Program-made: the position numbers and the translations under genes
Shown here: one piece after another, positions 16,922-24,842 of the stretch
Numbering within the stretch: the stretch's first letter is position 1
How the letters are laid out: each line of letters begins with the position of its first letter
Assembly: GCF_004348345.1 (NCBI RefSeq)
Contig: NZ_SMJZ01000075.1
Span: 1 to 37,065 of the forward strand
Direction: 5' to 3'
DNA: 37,065 bases
Origin: Nonomuraea longispora
GTDB lineage: Bacteria > Actinomycetota > Actinomycetes > Streptosporangiales > Streptosporangiaceae
Notes under the pieces: model-generated
Database searches by the model: none
The model's input: only the letters and a program-made list of their open reading frames with translations
Told to the model about the DNA's origin: nothing

Positions 16922-18271
16922 TCAGCCCTTGGCCGCCAGCAGGGAGTTCGCCTTCGTCTCGGCGTCGGCGAGCAGCTGGTCGATGCTCGCGTCCTCGCGG
17001 CTCAGCACGCCCGACATGGGCACGTCGAGGATGGCGTAGAGCTCCTGCGCGTGCACCGGCTCGGCCTTCGGCGGGACGGTGGCGGCGGCCCGCACGTACG
17101 GCTCGTAGTTCTCGACCGGCAGCGAGGCGTGCTTCACGCGGTCGGTCTGGATCGCCTTGCCGGTGGGCGAGTCGCCGTAGACGTCGTTGTCGGGCACGCC
17201 GACGGGGTTGCCGAGGGCCTTGCCGCGGGCGAAGTCGAAGCGGCCCTTGCCGACGGTGTTGAAGCGGAAGTCGAGCCAGGCGAGGCCGGCCTTGGCCTCC
17301 TCGGGGGTGGCCTTCGGGTTGATCATGAACGCTTCGCCGCCGCTGAGCGACGCCTTGGCCTCGGGGAAGCCGGTGATGCCGTAGTCGGCGACGTTGCCCC
17401 TGAACTTGTTGACCACGTCGGTGACCACGTCGGGCGCCCCGAGCATCATGCCGACCTTGCCGCTGCCCATCGCCATCATGAGCGACTCCCAGCCGACCAG
17501 GAGCTTGTCGCCCATGCTGTCGTCCACCCAGCGCATGTCGTGCAGGGTCTGCAGCACGGCCTTGCCCTCGGGCGAGTTGAAGGCGGCCTTGGTGTTGTCG
17601 GGGGTCAGGATGCTGCCGCCGCGGCCGTAGATCGCCTGGGTGAAGTGCCAGCCTCCGGTGTTGCCGCCGGAGTATTCGCCGTAACCGACGTAGCCCTGGC
17701 CGAGGGCGGCGATCTTCTTGGCCGCCTCGCGGACCTCGGCCCACGTGGCGGGCGGCCTGTTGGGGTCGAGCCCGGCCTTGGTGAACAGGGCGCGGTTGTA
17801 GACCAGGCCGACGCCGTAGTGCACGTTCGGCACGCCGTACACCTTGCCGTCCTTGGTGACCAGCTCGCGGACGTCGGGGCGCAGGTCGTCCCAGTTCTTG
17901 ATCGTGCTGGTGTACGGGGTGATGTCGAGCGCCTGGCCCTTGCCGACGACGTCGGCGTAGTTGGTCACCGGCACGACGAAGACGGTCTCCATCTGACCGC
18001 CCGCCAGCTTGGGGCCGAACGTCTTGGGGTCGAAGCACGGCTGCTGGTCCGTGCTCTTGACCGTCACCCCGGGATGGTTCTTCGTGAACGTGGCCACGTC
18101 GTCATCCCAGGCCTTGCGTTCCTTCGGAGCGGACTTGGCGGGCTGGCAGGCCACCGTGATCGTCACGGCCCCGGCGCCGCCGGCGGAAGGGGAGGCGGAC
18201 TCACCGGAGCCGCACGCCGTTGCCGCGAGCCCGATCACGGTTACGAGCAGGAGTCCCGTGGATCTCTGCAT
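16922..18271 (-). CDS. aglE: Sugar-binding lipoprotein of the alpha-glucoside importer (AglE-like)
   Basis: 449-residue family-1 solute-binding lipoprotein. The signal peptide ends at LAATAC with Cys20 as the lipid-modified residue, followed by a Gly/Ser linker. I choose ATG 18271 because AGAAGGG lies 8 bases upstream; a GTG at 18301 would lie near the transcription start and add 10 non-signal residues. First gene of the aglEFGA operon, with a clear promoter at 18302-18330. Transport of alpha-gluco-oligosaccharides is inferred from the alpha-glucosidase in the operon and the divergent GH87 gene. Confidence 0.85.
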   Translation of the reverse strand: MQRSTGLLLVTVIGLAATACGSGESASPSAGGAGAVTITVACQPAKSAPKERKAWDDDVATFTKNHPGVTVKSTDQQPCFDPKTFGPKLAGGQMETVFVVPVTNYADVVGKGQALDITPYTSTIKNWDDLRPDVRELVTKDGKVYGVPNVHYGVGLVYNRALFTKAGLDPNRPPATWAEVREAAKKIAALGQGYVGYGEYSGGNTGGWHFTQAIYGRGGSILTPDNTKAAFNSPEGKAVLQTLHDMRWVDDSMGDKLLVGWESLMMAMGSGKVGMMLGAPDVVTDVVNKFRGNVADYGITGFPEAKASLSGGEAFMINPKATPEEAKAGLAWLDFRFNTVGKGRFDFARGKALGNPVGVPDNDVYGDSPTGKAIQTDRVKHASLPVENYEPYVRAAATVPPKAEPVHAQELYAILDVPMSGVLSREDASIDQLLADAETKANSLLAAKG

Positions 18272-18301
18272 GGTCTGACCCTTCTGATGCGAGGTGCCCA
18301 C

Positions 18302-18349
18302 ACCATAGGATCGTGCACCGAGGTCCGCAATATTTCGACGGTCTATTGC
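18302..18349 (-). promoter_or_regulatory. aglE promoter with overlapping operator
   Basis: On the minus strand: TTGCGG (18325-18330), exactly 17 bp, TATGGT (18302-18307). An inverted repeat GCAATA-N11-TATTGC (18327-18349) covers the -35 and sits next to a TTGCAA half-site. The hexamers and the block CGTCGAAATATTGCGG recur almost unchanged at the GH87 promoter (19548-19586), 32 of 44 positions matching over the whole region. Confidence 0.75.
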
Positions 18350-18381
18350 AAGATAACGACTCCGTCACGAGCGACTCGTCG

Positions 18382-19380
18382 TCAACGGCGAGCCGCCGGA
18401 ACGCGGGCCGTGGAGGCCCTGACCACCAGCTCGGGCTCGAACAACAGCTCGTCGGCCGGCACCACCGCCTTGTCGATCTGCGCGACAAGCAAATCGACCG
18501 CGGCCCTGCCCATGGCGTCGATCGGCTGGCGGACCGTCGTCAGCGGCGGCTCGGTGCAGTTCATCAGCGCGGAGTCGTCGAAACCGATGACCGAGACGTC
18601 CGCCGGCACGGACAGCCCGGCGCGGCGGGCCGCCCTGATGGTCCCGAGCGCGAGCAGATCGCTGGCGCAGACCACGCCGGTGACACCGCGTCTGACCAGC
18701 CTGGCCGCCGCCGCGTGCCCGCCCTCCAGCGAGAACATCGTGTGCTCGACCAGCTCTGGGTCGCAGCCGGCCGACAGGAACGTCTCCAGCTTGCGCCGCG
18801 ACGGCATGTGGTCCTTCGGCCCGAGCACCATGCCGATCCGCTCGTGGCCGAGCGCGCGCAGGTGGGCCACGGCCATCTCGGCGGCCACCGCGTCGTCGCA
18901 GGACACCTGCGGGAAGTCGAGCCGCGCCACGGCCGCGTTCACCAGCACGGTCGGCAGCCTGCGCTCGTGCAGCAGCTCATAGTGACCATGCGCGGCATCG
19001 GCCTGGGCGTAGAGCCCGCCCGCGAAGACCACACCGCTGACCTGCTGCTGGAGCAGCAGATCGACGTAGTCGGCCTCGGAGACGCCGCCGACCGTGCGCG
19101 TGCACAGCACCGAGGTGAACCCCTGCTGGGCCAGGGCGCCGCCGACCACCTCCGCGAAGGCGGGGAAGATCGGGTTCTGCAGCTCGGGGAGCACCAGGCC
19201 GACCAGCCGGGCCCGGTCGCCGCGCAGCTGGGTGGGGCGTTCGTAGCCGAGCACGTCGAGCGCGGTGAGCACCGCCTCGCGGGTCGCGTCGGACACCCCC
19301 GGCTTGCCGTTGAGCACGCGGCTCACGGTCGCCTCGCTCACCCCGACCTTCTTGGCCACCTCTGCGAGTCGTCGTGTCAT
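18382..19380 (-). CDS. aglR: LacI-family repressor of the alpha-glucoside genes (AglR-like)
   Basis: 332 residues: LacI helix-turn-helix at about 4-55 (LAEVAKKVGVSEATVSRVLNG) and a sugar-sensing domain (SGVVFAGGLYAQAD, HLRALGHERIGMVLGPKDH, VIGFDDSALMNCTEPPLTTVRQP). Start is ATG 19380; TATAGT on the minus strand ends seven bases upstream, so the transcript is probably leaderless, which agrees with the lack of a ribosome site. It lies between the divergent GH87 gene and the aglE promoter, 110 bases before aglE. TTGC half-sites crowd its own promoter, so autoregulation is likely. Likely ligand is an imported alpha-gluco-oligosaccharide. Confidence 0.88.
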   Translation of the reverse strand: MTRRLAEVAKKVGVSEATVSRVLNGKPGVSDATREAVLTALDVLGYERPTQLRGDRARLVGLVLPELQNPIFPAFAEVVGGALAQQGFTSVLCTRTVGGVSEADYVDLLLQQQVSGVVFAGGLYAQADAAHGHYELLHERRLPTVLVNAAVARLDFPQVSCDDAVAAEMAVAHLRALGHERIGMVLGPKDHMPSRRKLETFLSAGCDPELVEHTMFSLEGGHAAAARLVRRGVTGVVCASDLLALGTIRAARRAGLSVPADVSVIGFDDSALMNCTEPPLTTVRQPIDAMGRAAVDLLVAQIDKAVVPADELLFEPELVVRASTARVPAARR

Positions 19381-19386
19381 GCGCAA

Positions 19387-19450
19387 ACTATACGACCAGG
19401 GACGCAAGCGCTTGCAACAGCTTGCGTCAATCCGACGCTATCGCTTGCGT
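19387..19450 (-). promoter_or_regulatory. aglR promoter and operator cluster
   Basis: TATAGT (minus strand, 19387-19392) is the -10. Upstream lie the perfect palindrome GCAAGCGCTTGC (19404-19415), a nested inverted pair GACGCAAG (19401-19408) / CTTGCGTC (19421-19428), and a further half-site GCTTGCGT (19443-19450). These CG-centred half-sites are classic LacI-family operators, most likely for AglR itself. Confidence 0.75.
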
Positions 19451-19534
19451 GGCACGCACACCAGCGCCCGTTATTCCGTTCCAGGGCTGACCAGCAGAGA
19501 AGGATCGCAAAACCGCGACGCGAGACAATCGATT

Positions 19535-19586
19535 CGTTGCGCAATCTCGTCGTAATCTTGCGGCCATCTGTTCGGCATCCTATGGT
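19535..19586 (+). promoter_or_regulatory. GH87 promoter and operator, near copy of the aglE promoter
   Basis: TTGCGG (19558-19563), 17 bp, TATGGT (19581-19586). The upstream block CGTCGTAATCTTGCGG matches the aglE block at 14 of 16 positions, and TTGCGCAA (19537-19544) gives a further half-site pair. The start point would be near 19593, with GAAGG 9 bases before the GH87 ATG. Confidence 0.72.
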
Positions 19587-19619
19587 TCGGCCATCCGCCT
19601 GATCCGAAGGGCCACCCCC

Positions 19620-22600
19620 ATGAGAGCTCTCATCGCCGCCCTCACGTTACTCACCGGACTCCTCGCCGCCCCCGCGCACGCCGCGGCCGACACCGACCTC
19701 GCCGCCGGGAGAACCGCCACCGCCGGCAGCCACGCCGACGTCCACCGCGCCGCCAACGCGACCGACGGCGACCAGGCCACCTACTGGGAGTCGGCCAACA
19801 ACGCCTTCCCCCAGTGGATCCAGGTCGACCTCGGCGCCGCCTCCGACGTCAGCAGGCTCGTCCTCCAGCTGCCCGCCGGCTGGCCCCGCCGCACCCAGAC
19901 GCTGACCGTCCAGGGCAGCACCGACGGCACGGCCTTCACCACGCTCGCCGGCTCGGCCACGTACACCTTCGCGCCCACCGCGACGATCACCCTCACCGAC
20001 GCCAGGACCCGCCACGTCCGGCTGCTGTTCACCGCCAACACCGGCTGGCCGGCGGGGCAGCTGTCCGAGTTCGAGATCTGGGGCAGCCGCCCCGACGGGC
20101 CCGGCGGTCCGGGCGACGGCGCCAACCTCGCCCCCGGCAAGCCGGTCGAGGGCTCCGCCCACACCCACACGTACGTCGCGGCGCACGCCAACGACGACGA
20201 CCTGAGCACGTACTGGGAGAGCGCCGCCCACCCCGGCACGCTCACCGTGCGGCTCGGCGCCGACACCGACCTCGACTCCGTCACGCTCAAGCTCGACCCC
20301 TCCCAGGCCTGGGCCAGGCGTACGCAGGCCATCGAGGTCCTCGGCCGCGCGCAGGGCGCCGCCGGATTCACCGGTCTCGTCCCCCGGGCCACCTACACCT
20401 TCGACCCGGCCACCGGCAACACCGTCACCATCCCGGTGACCGGCAGGGCCGCCGACGTCCGGCTGCGGATCACCGCCAACTCCGGCGCACCAGGCGGCCA
20501 GATCGCCGAGTTCCAGATCTTCGGCACGCCCGCGCCCAACCCCGACCTGACCGTGTCGGGCCTGGCCTCGTCGCCCGCCGCGCCGGCCGAGACCGACGAG
20601 GTCACGCTCTCGGCCACGGTCGGGAACGCCGGCACCGAACGCTCCGCCGCGACCACGGTGAACTTCTACGTGGGCGACGACAAGGCCGGCAGCGCCGACG
20701 TGGCCGCCCTCGCGGCGGGGGCGTCGGCCACCGTGTCCGCGGACATCGGCACGCGTACGGCCGGCACCCACGAACTGTCCGCCAAGGTGGACGAGGACGG
20801 CAAGGTCACCGAGCAGGACGAGGCCAACAACGCCACGACCGGCACGCTGACCGTGAAGGCCGCCGACACGGCCGACCTGATCGCCTCCCCCGTCGCCTGG
20901 ACGCCCGGCAACCCCGCGGCGGGCGACACCGTGACGTTCACCGTGGCGATCAAGAACCAGGGCACGATCGCCTCCGGCGGCGGCTCCCACGGCATCACGC
21001 TCACCGTCGCCGACGACTCCGGCGACGTCGTCAGAACCCTGACCGGCTCGGCGACCGGCACGATCGCCCCCGGCGCCACCACCGCCCCGGTCCGGCTGGG
21101 CACCTGGACGGCGGCGAACGGCAGGTACACCGTCCAGACGGTGCTCGCCGCCGACCCCGAGGAACTTCCGGTCCGGCGCGACAACAACACCAGCACGCTG
21201 CCGCTGTTCGCGGGCCGCGGCGCGAACATGCCGTACGACACCTATGAGGCCGAGGACGCCGTGCTCGGCGGCGGCGCCACCCGCGCCGGCCCGAGCAGGG
21301 AGATCGGCACGATCGCCGGCGAGGCGTCGGGACGGCGCGCGGTGACGCTGGACAGGACCGGCGCCTACGTCGAGTTCACCACCAAGGCGCCGGCCAACAC
21401 CCTCGTCACCCGCTTCTCCATCCCCGACGCGCCGGGCGGCGGCGGCATCGACTCCACGCTCAACGTCTACGTGGACGGCGCCTTCCACAAGGCCATCGCC
21501 CTGACCTCCCGCTACGCCTGGCTCTACGGCCCCGAGGCGAGTCCGGGCAACGACCCCGGCTCGGGCCCGCCCAGGCACATCTACGACGAGGCGAACCTGA
21601 TGCTCGACACCACCGTGCCGGCGGGCAGCAGGATCAGGCTGCAGAAGGACGCGGCCAACGGCTCGACGTACGCGATCGACTTCGTGGACCTCGAGCGGGT
21701 GGCCCCCATCGCCAACCCCGGCCCCGGCACGTACGCCGTGCCGGCCGGCTTCTCCCACCAGGACGTGCAGAACGCGCTCGACAAGGCCCGCATGGACCCC
21801 GGCCTGACCGGCGTCTACCTGCCCGCGGGCGACTACCCGACGGCGGGCAAGTTCCAGGTGTACGGCAAGGCGGTCAAGATCGTCGGCGCCGGGCCGTGGT
21901 ACACCAGGTTCCACGCGCCCTCGGGGCAGTCCAACACCGACGTCGGCTTCCGGGCCGACGCCACCGCCAACGGCTCGACGTTCGCGAACTTCGCCTACTT
22001 CGGCAACTACACCTCGCGCATCGACGGCCCCGGCAAGGTGTTCGACTTCACCAACGTGGCGAACATGACGATCCAGAACCTCTGGGTCGAGCACCAGGTC
22101 TGCATGTACTGGGGCTCGAACACCGATGACATGACGATCCGGAACTCGCGGATCCGCAACGTCTTCGCCGACGGCCTGAACATGACCAACGGCAGCACCG
22201 GCAACCACGTCACCGACGTCGAGACCAGGTCCACGGGCGACGACAGCTTCGCGCTGTTCTCGGCGATCGACAACAACGCGGGTGAGCAGCACGGCAACGT
22301 CTACGAGAACCTGACCTCGCTGCTCACCTGGCGGGCCGCGGGCGTGGCCGTCTACGGCGGCTACGGCAACACGTTCAGGAACATCCACGTGGCCGACACG
22401 CTGGTGTACTCGGGCGTCACGATCAGCTCGCTGGACTTCGGCATCCCGATGCACGGGTTCGGCGCCGACCCGCCCACGGTCTTCGAGAACATCTCGCTGG
22501 TCAGGGCCGGCGGGCACTTCTGGGGGCAGCAGACGTTCCCGGCGATGTGGCTGTTCTCCTCGTCCAAGAAGTTCCAGGGCATCCGGATCAGCAACCTGGA

Positions 22601-22892
22601 CATCGTGGACCCGACGTACAGCGGGATCATGTTCCAGACCGGCTACCAGGGCCCCACGCCGCTCAACCCGATCGAGGACACGGTCTTCACGAACGTGTCC
22701 ATCAGCGGGGCGAGGAAGAGCGGTGACGCCTTCGACGCCAAGTCGGGCTTCGGCATCTGGGTGAACGAGATGCCCGAACCCGGCCAGGGCCCGGCGGTCG
22801 GGTCGGCCACGTTCGACGGCCTGCGGTTCTCCGGCAACGCCCAGGACGTCAGGAACACGACCTCGACCTTCACCCTGAACATCGATCCGTGA
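19620..22892 (+). CDS. Secreted modular GH87 alpha-1,3-glucanase (mutanase/mycodextranase type)
   Basis: 1090 residues. Order: signal peptide (1-23, ending AHA); two discoidin-like carbohydrate-binding domains (about 25-156 and 166-305, both with TYWES and a Q(L/I)(S/A)EF(E/Q)I end); two CARDB-type Ig domains (about 308-415 and 417-533); a CBM35/6-like domain opening YDTYEAEDA (about 539-692); and a right-handed beta-helix catalytic domain (about 700-1090). The catalytic part has ADGLN with Asp851 and TGDDS with Asp874/Asp875; the 23/24-residue spacing equals that of the three Asp described for the bacterial GH87 enzymes Agl-FH1 and Agl-KA (from memory). It should cut alpha-1,3-glucan of fungal walls or mutan outside the cell. 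Codon 10 is TTA. Divergent from aglR-aglEFGA and sharing their promoter type. Confidence 0.85.
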   Translation: MRALIAALTLLTGLLAAPAHAAADTDLAAGRTATAGSHADVHRAANATDGDQATYWESANNAFPQWIQVDLGAASDVSRLVLQLPAGWPRRTQTLTVQGSTDGTAFTTLAGSATYTFAPTATITLTDARTRHVRLLFTANTGWPAGQLSEFEIWGSRPDGPGGPGDGANLAPGKPVEGSAHTHTYVAAHANDDDLSTYWESAAHPGTLTVRLGADTDLDSVTLKLDPSQAWARRTQAIEVLGRAQGAAGFTGLVPRATYTFDPATGNTVTIPVTGRAADVRLRITANSGAPGGQIAEFQIFGTPAPNPDLTVSGLASSPAAPAETDEVTLSATVGNAGTERSAATTVNFYVGDDKAGSADVAALAAGASATVSADIGTRTAGTHELSAKVDEDGKVTEQDEANNATTGTLTVKAADTADLIASPVAWTPGNPAAGDTVTFTVAIKNQGTIASGGGSHGITLTVADDSGDVVRTLTGSATGTIAPGATTAPVRLGTWTAANGRYTVQTVLAADPEELPVRRDNNTSTLPLFAGRGANMPYDTYEAEDAVLGGGATRAGPSREIGTIAGEASGRRAVTLDRTGAYVEFTTKAPANTLVTRFSIPDAPGGGGIDSTLNVYVDGAFHKAIALTSRYAWLYGPEASPGNDPGSGPPRHIYDEANLMLDTTVPAGSRIRLQKDAANGSTYAIDFVDLERVAPIANPGPGTYAVPAGFSHQDVQNALDKARMDPGLTGVYLPAGDYPTAGKFQVYGKAVKIVGAGPWYTRFHAPSGQSNTDVGFRADATANGSTFANFAYFGNYTSRIDGPGKVFDFTNVANMTIQNLWVEHQVCMYWGSNTDDMTIRNSRIRNVFADGLNMTNGSTGNHVTDVETRSTGDDSFALFSAIDNNAGEQHGNVYENLTSLLTWRAAGVAVYGGYGNTFRNIHVADTLVYSGVTISSLDFGIPMHGFGADPPTVFENISLVRAGGHFWGQQTFPAMWLFSSSKKFQGIRISNLDIVDPTYSGIMFQTGYQGPTPLNPIEDTVFTNVSISGARKSGDAFDAKSGFGIWVNEMPEPGQGPAVGSATFDGLRFSGNAQDVRNTTSTFTLNIDP

Positions 22893-22898
22893 CGCGCG

Positions 22899-23774
22899 TC
22901 AGGTGAGGTCCGACCTGGTGGGCAGGCCCTGCCAGTCGCTCGCGCTGGTCACCGCGGCGGCGCTCAGCAGCGCCCCGCGGTGCAGGCGTTCCTGGGGGAT
23001 GAGCCCGTCGAGAGCGGCGCTGATGTAGCCGGCCGTGAAGGCCTCCCCCGCCCCGGACGTGTCCACGACGGGCACCTGCCAGCCGGGCACGTCGTACCGC
23101 ATCCGGTCGGCCCGTACGCTCGCGCCCTTCGCCCCGCGGTCCACCACGACCTCGCGCTCGGGCGTGAGCGCGGGCTTGACCAGGTCGAGCTCGTCCTGGC
23201 GGAGGAAGAGCAGGTGCGAGCGGCAGGCCAGCTCGCCGAGCACCTCCTCGGCCTCGCGCACGGACGCCCACAGTTCGGGAACGTACTCGACGGCGAAGGA
23301 GATCATCACGTCGGCGTTCCTCGCGGCGTTCACGGCGACCCGCACGGCCTCGCGCGCGTCCCGGCCGAGTCCCGCCGTCAGGCCGGTGACGTGGAGCATC
23401 TTCGCCGCGGCGATCCGGTCGATGGGCACGTTGCCCGGCGCCAGCCGCGAGCCCGCCGAGCCGGCGCGGTACTGCGTCGCCCTCGGCTCGCGGCCGATAC
23501 GCGTCTCCCTGAGGATCAGGCCCGTCCGCAGCCCCTCGGACACGCGCATGTCCAGCACGTCCACACCCTCGCCCTTGAGCACGGTGAGCGCTCTGGCGCC
23601 CAGTTCGTCGTCGCCGACCTTGCCGAGGTACGCGGACCGGTGGCCGAGCCGGGCCAGCGCGACCGCGAGGGTGAACTCGGGTCCACAGACGTCCAGCCTG
23701 GCCTCGCTCTCGTGGCGCACGCGGCCGCTGGAGACGACGCCCAGCGGCTCGCCCAGGGTGTAGACGTCGGTCAT
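22899..23774 (-). CDS. PfkB-family sugar kinase homologue with altered active site
   Basis: 291 residues of the ribokinase/PfkB fold, closest in look to 2-keto-3-deoxygluconate kinases (LGEPLGVV, FTLAVALARLG, GKVGDDELG, DTSGAGEAFTAGY). Two hallmark positions differ. The catalytic base in GAGD is Glu244 (GAGE), and the substrate block usually like GGAEFNVA reads CGPEFTLA. It may have shifted substrate or weak activity, or be a regulator. The start ATG 23774 is preceded at once by an inverted repeat, with TACAGT seven bases away as a possible -10 of a leaderless transcript. The gene converges with GH87, 6 bases between the stops. Fold is certain, function not. Confidence 0.75.
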   Translation of the reverse strand: MTDVYTLGEPLGVVSSGRVRHESEARLDVCGPEFTLAVALARLGHRSAYLGKVGDDELGARALTVLKGEGVDVLDMRVSEGLRTGLILRETRIGREPRATQYRAGSAGSRLAPGNVPIDRIAAAKMLHVTGLTAGLGRDAREAVRVAVNAARNADVMISFAVEYVPELWASVREAEEVLGELACRSHLLFLRQDELDLVKPALTPEREVVVDRGAKGASVRADRMRYDVPGWQVPVVDTSGAGEAFTAGYISAALDGLIPQERLHRGALLSAAAVTSASDWQGLPTRSDLT

Positions 23775-23795
23775 GAGCCACGACTGTAGTGGCTC
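23775..23795 (-). promoter_or_regulatory. Operator-like inverted repeat at the PfkB-gene start
   Basis: GAGCCAC (23775-23781), 7-nt spacer, GTGGCTC (23789-23795): a perfect repeat immediately before the ATG. The minus-strand -10 candidate TACAGT (23783-23788) lies inside it, so a protein bound here would block the promoter. Confidence 0.55.
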
Positions 23796-23908
23796 AAGTC
23801 ACCCATACGGTCTTTTTTCCCGCATAAGCGCAGGTTAAAGCGTGATCAAAAACTTTCTCGAAACTTGAGCCAACCTTTTCCCCAACGGGTGCCTCTAAGC
23901 AGTACAGG

Positions 23909-23931
23909 GAGCCGGCGCCCCGGGCCGGCTC
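23909..23931 (+). repeat. 5'-leader hairpin before the secreted protein gene
   Basis: GAGCCGGC (23909-23916), 7-nt loop, GCCGGCTC (23924-23931), perfect 8-bp stem, about 35 bases before the ATG at 23966. Farther upstream CAACC (about 23871) and CTCTAAG (about 23893) resemble the -35/-10 of an ECF sigma promoter. The hairpin could stabilise the leader or be a protein site. The use is unknown. Confidence 0.4.
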
Positions 23932-23965
23932 TGAAGTCAATACGGGGAGAGGAATCAGCACCCTC

Positions 23966-24700
23966 ATGAAGAAGATCGCAGCAGGACTCATTTCCGCCGT
24001 CGCCGGCGGCACCATGCTCGTGTCCGGCGCGGGCGTGGCCTCGGCCACCACCGCTCACGACACGTACCTTAAGATCCGCGACATCTCGCCGAACCCCGTC
24101 GTGGTCAAGGGCAACGCCGAGACCAAGGCGTTCTTCGACGTCGGCGCCAGCCGACGCGTCGAGAAGGTCGTGCTCAGCGTCGAGCCGGCCAGCCCCAAGT
24201 ACCGCACCATGCGGACCAAGGGCATCGACGACCTCGAGGGCTGGCGCTACGCCATCGCCTTCAACAAGAACGACCCCGAGGGCAAGTGGAAGGCCACGGC
24301 CGTCGCCTACAACAAGGCCGGCAGGAAGGTCGCCACCGACTCCGCGTACTTCTACGTGGACGTCCGCAAGGGCCGGGCCGACACCCGGATCTCCCGGTTC
24401 TACGCGTCCCCGTCCAAGGTGCGCAAGGGCCGGTCGATCTACTTCTCCGGCCGCCTCCAGGTCGATGACCGCCACTGGGAGGGCGTCCGCGGCGAGCGGG
24501 TCAGCATCTACCACCGCGCCAGCGGTTCCAGCGCCTGGAAGTGGGTCGACTCGGCCAAAACCGGCCGGGGCGGCAAGTTCTACGGCAAGACGCGCGCCTA
24601 CCGCAGCGGCAGCTTCAAGGCCGTCTACCGCGGTGACCGCGAGCTCCAGCCGTCCACGAGCCGCACGGACTACGTGCGGGTCTACAGCTGGCGTCGCTAG
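23966..24700 (+). CDS. Secreted protein with two beta-sandwich (Ig-like) repeats, function unknown
   Basis: 244 residues with a signal peptide (about 1-27, ending GVASA). Two similar modules follow, about 30-130 and 136-244; each begins with a short motif like ISPNPVVVKGN or FYASPSKVRKGR and holds several aromatic beta-strands (WRYAIAFNKND; FKAVYRGDRELQPS). Rich in Lys, Arg and Tyr, so basic. Looks like the actinomycete family of small extracellular Ig-like proteins without known enzyme activity; a wall- or surface-binding role is possible. It has its own leader and a strong terminator, so is monocistronic. GAGAGGAAT lies about 12 bases before the ATG, rather far. Confidence 0.75.
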   Translation: MKKIAAGLISAVAGGTMLVSGAGVASATTAHDTYLKIRDISPNPVVVKGNAETKAFFDVGASRRVEKVVLSVEPASPKYRTMRTKGIDDLEGWRYAIAFNKNDPEGKWKATAVAYNKAGRKVATDSAYFYVDVRKGRADTRISRFYASPSKVRKGRSIYFSGRLQVDDRHWEGVRGERVSIYHRASGSSAWKWVDSAKTGRGGKFYGKTRAYRSGSFKAVYRGDRELQPSTSRTDYVRVYSWRR

Positions 24701-24708
24701 TCCCACCA

Positions 24709-24751
24709 CCGCAGGCCCGGTCCCCTCTGAGGGGGCCGGGCCTGCGGCTTT
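24709..24751 (+). terminator. Strong rho-independent-type terminator
   Basis: A 17-bp stem (24709-24725 with 24731-24747, one G-U pair) with a 5-nt loop, followed by CTTT. It begins 8 bases after the stop of the secreted protein gene and is the clearest terminator in the window. Confidence 0.85.
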
Positions 24752-24842
24752 CCGGATTCGTTCACGTTCCGAGGTTTATCGATCACGCGAATGCCGCATG
24801 GACTACCCCATTGCATTGATCGACCCTCGAAGGAGCCGCCGG

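Noticed and set aside
19647..22517. A 956-codon open frame on the minus strand, opposite GH87
   Set aside because: No motif, extreme Val/Gly/Arg content; the plus strand encodes a coherent signal peptide, binding modules and catalytic domain.
22899..23774. PfkB-like kinase as part of the alpha-glucan operon
   Set aside because: It is convergent with GH87 and has its own operator-like site of different sequence; no shared promoter block.
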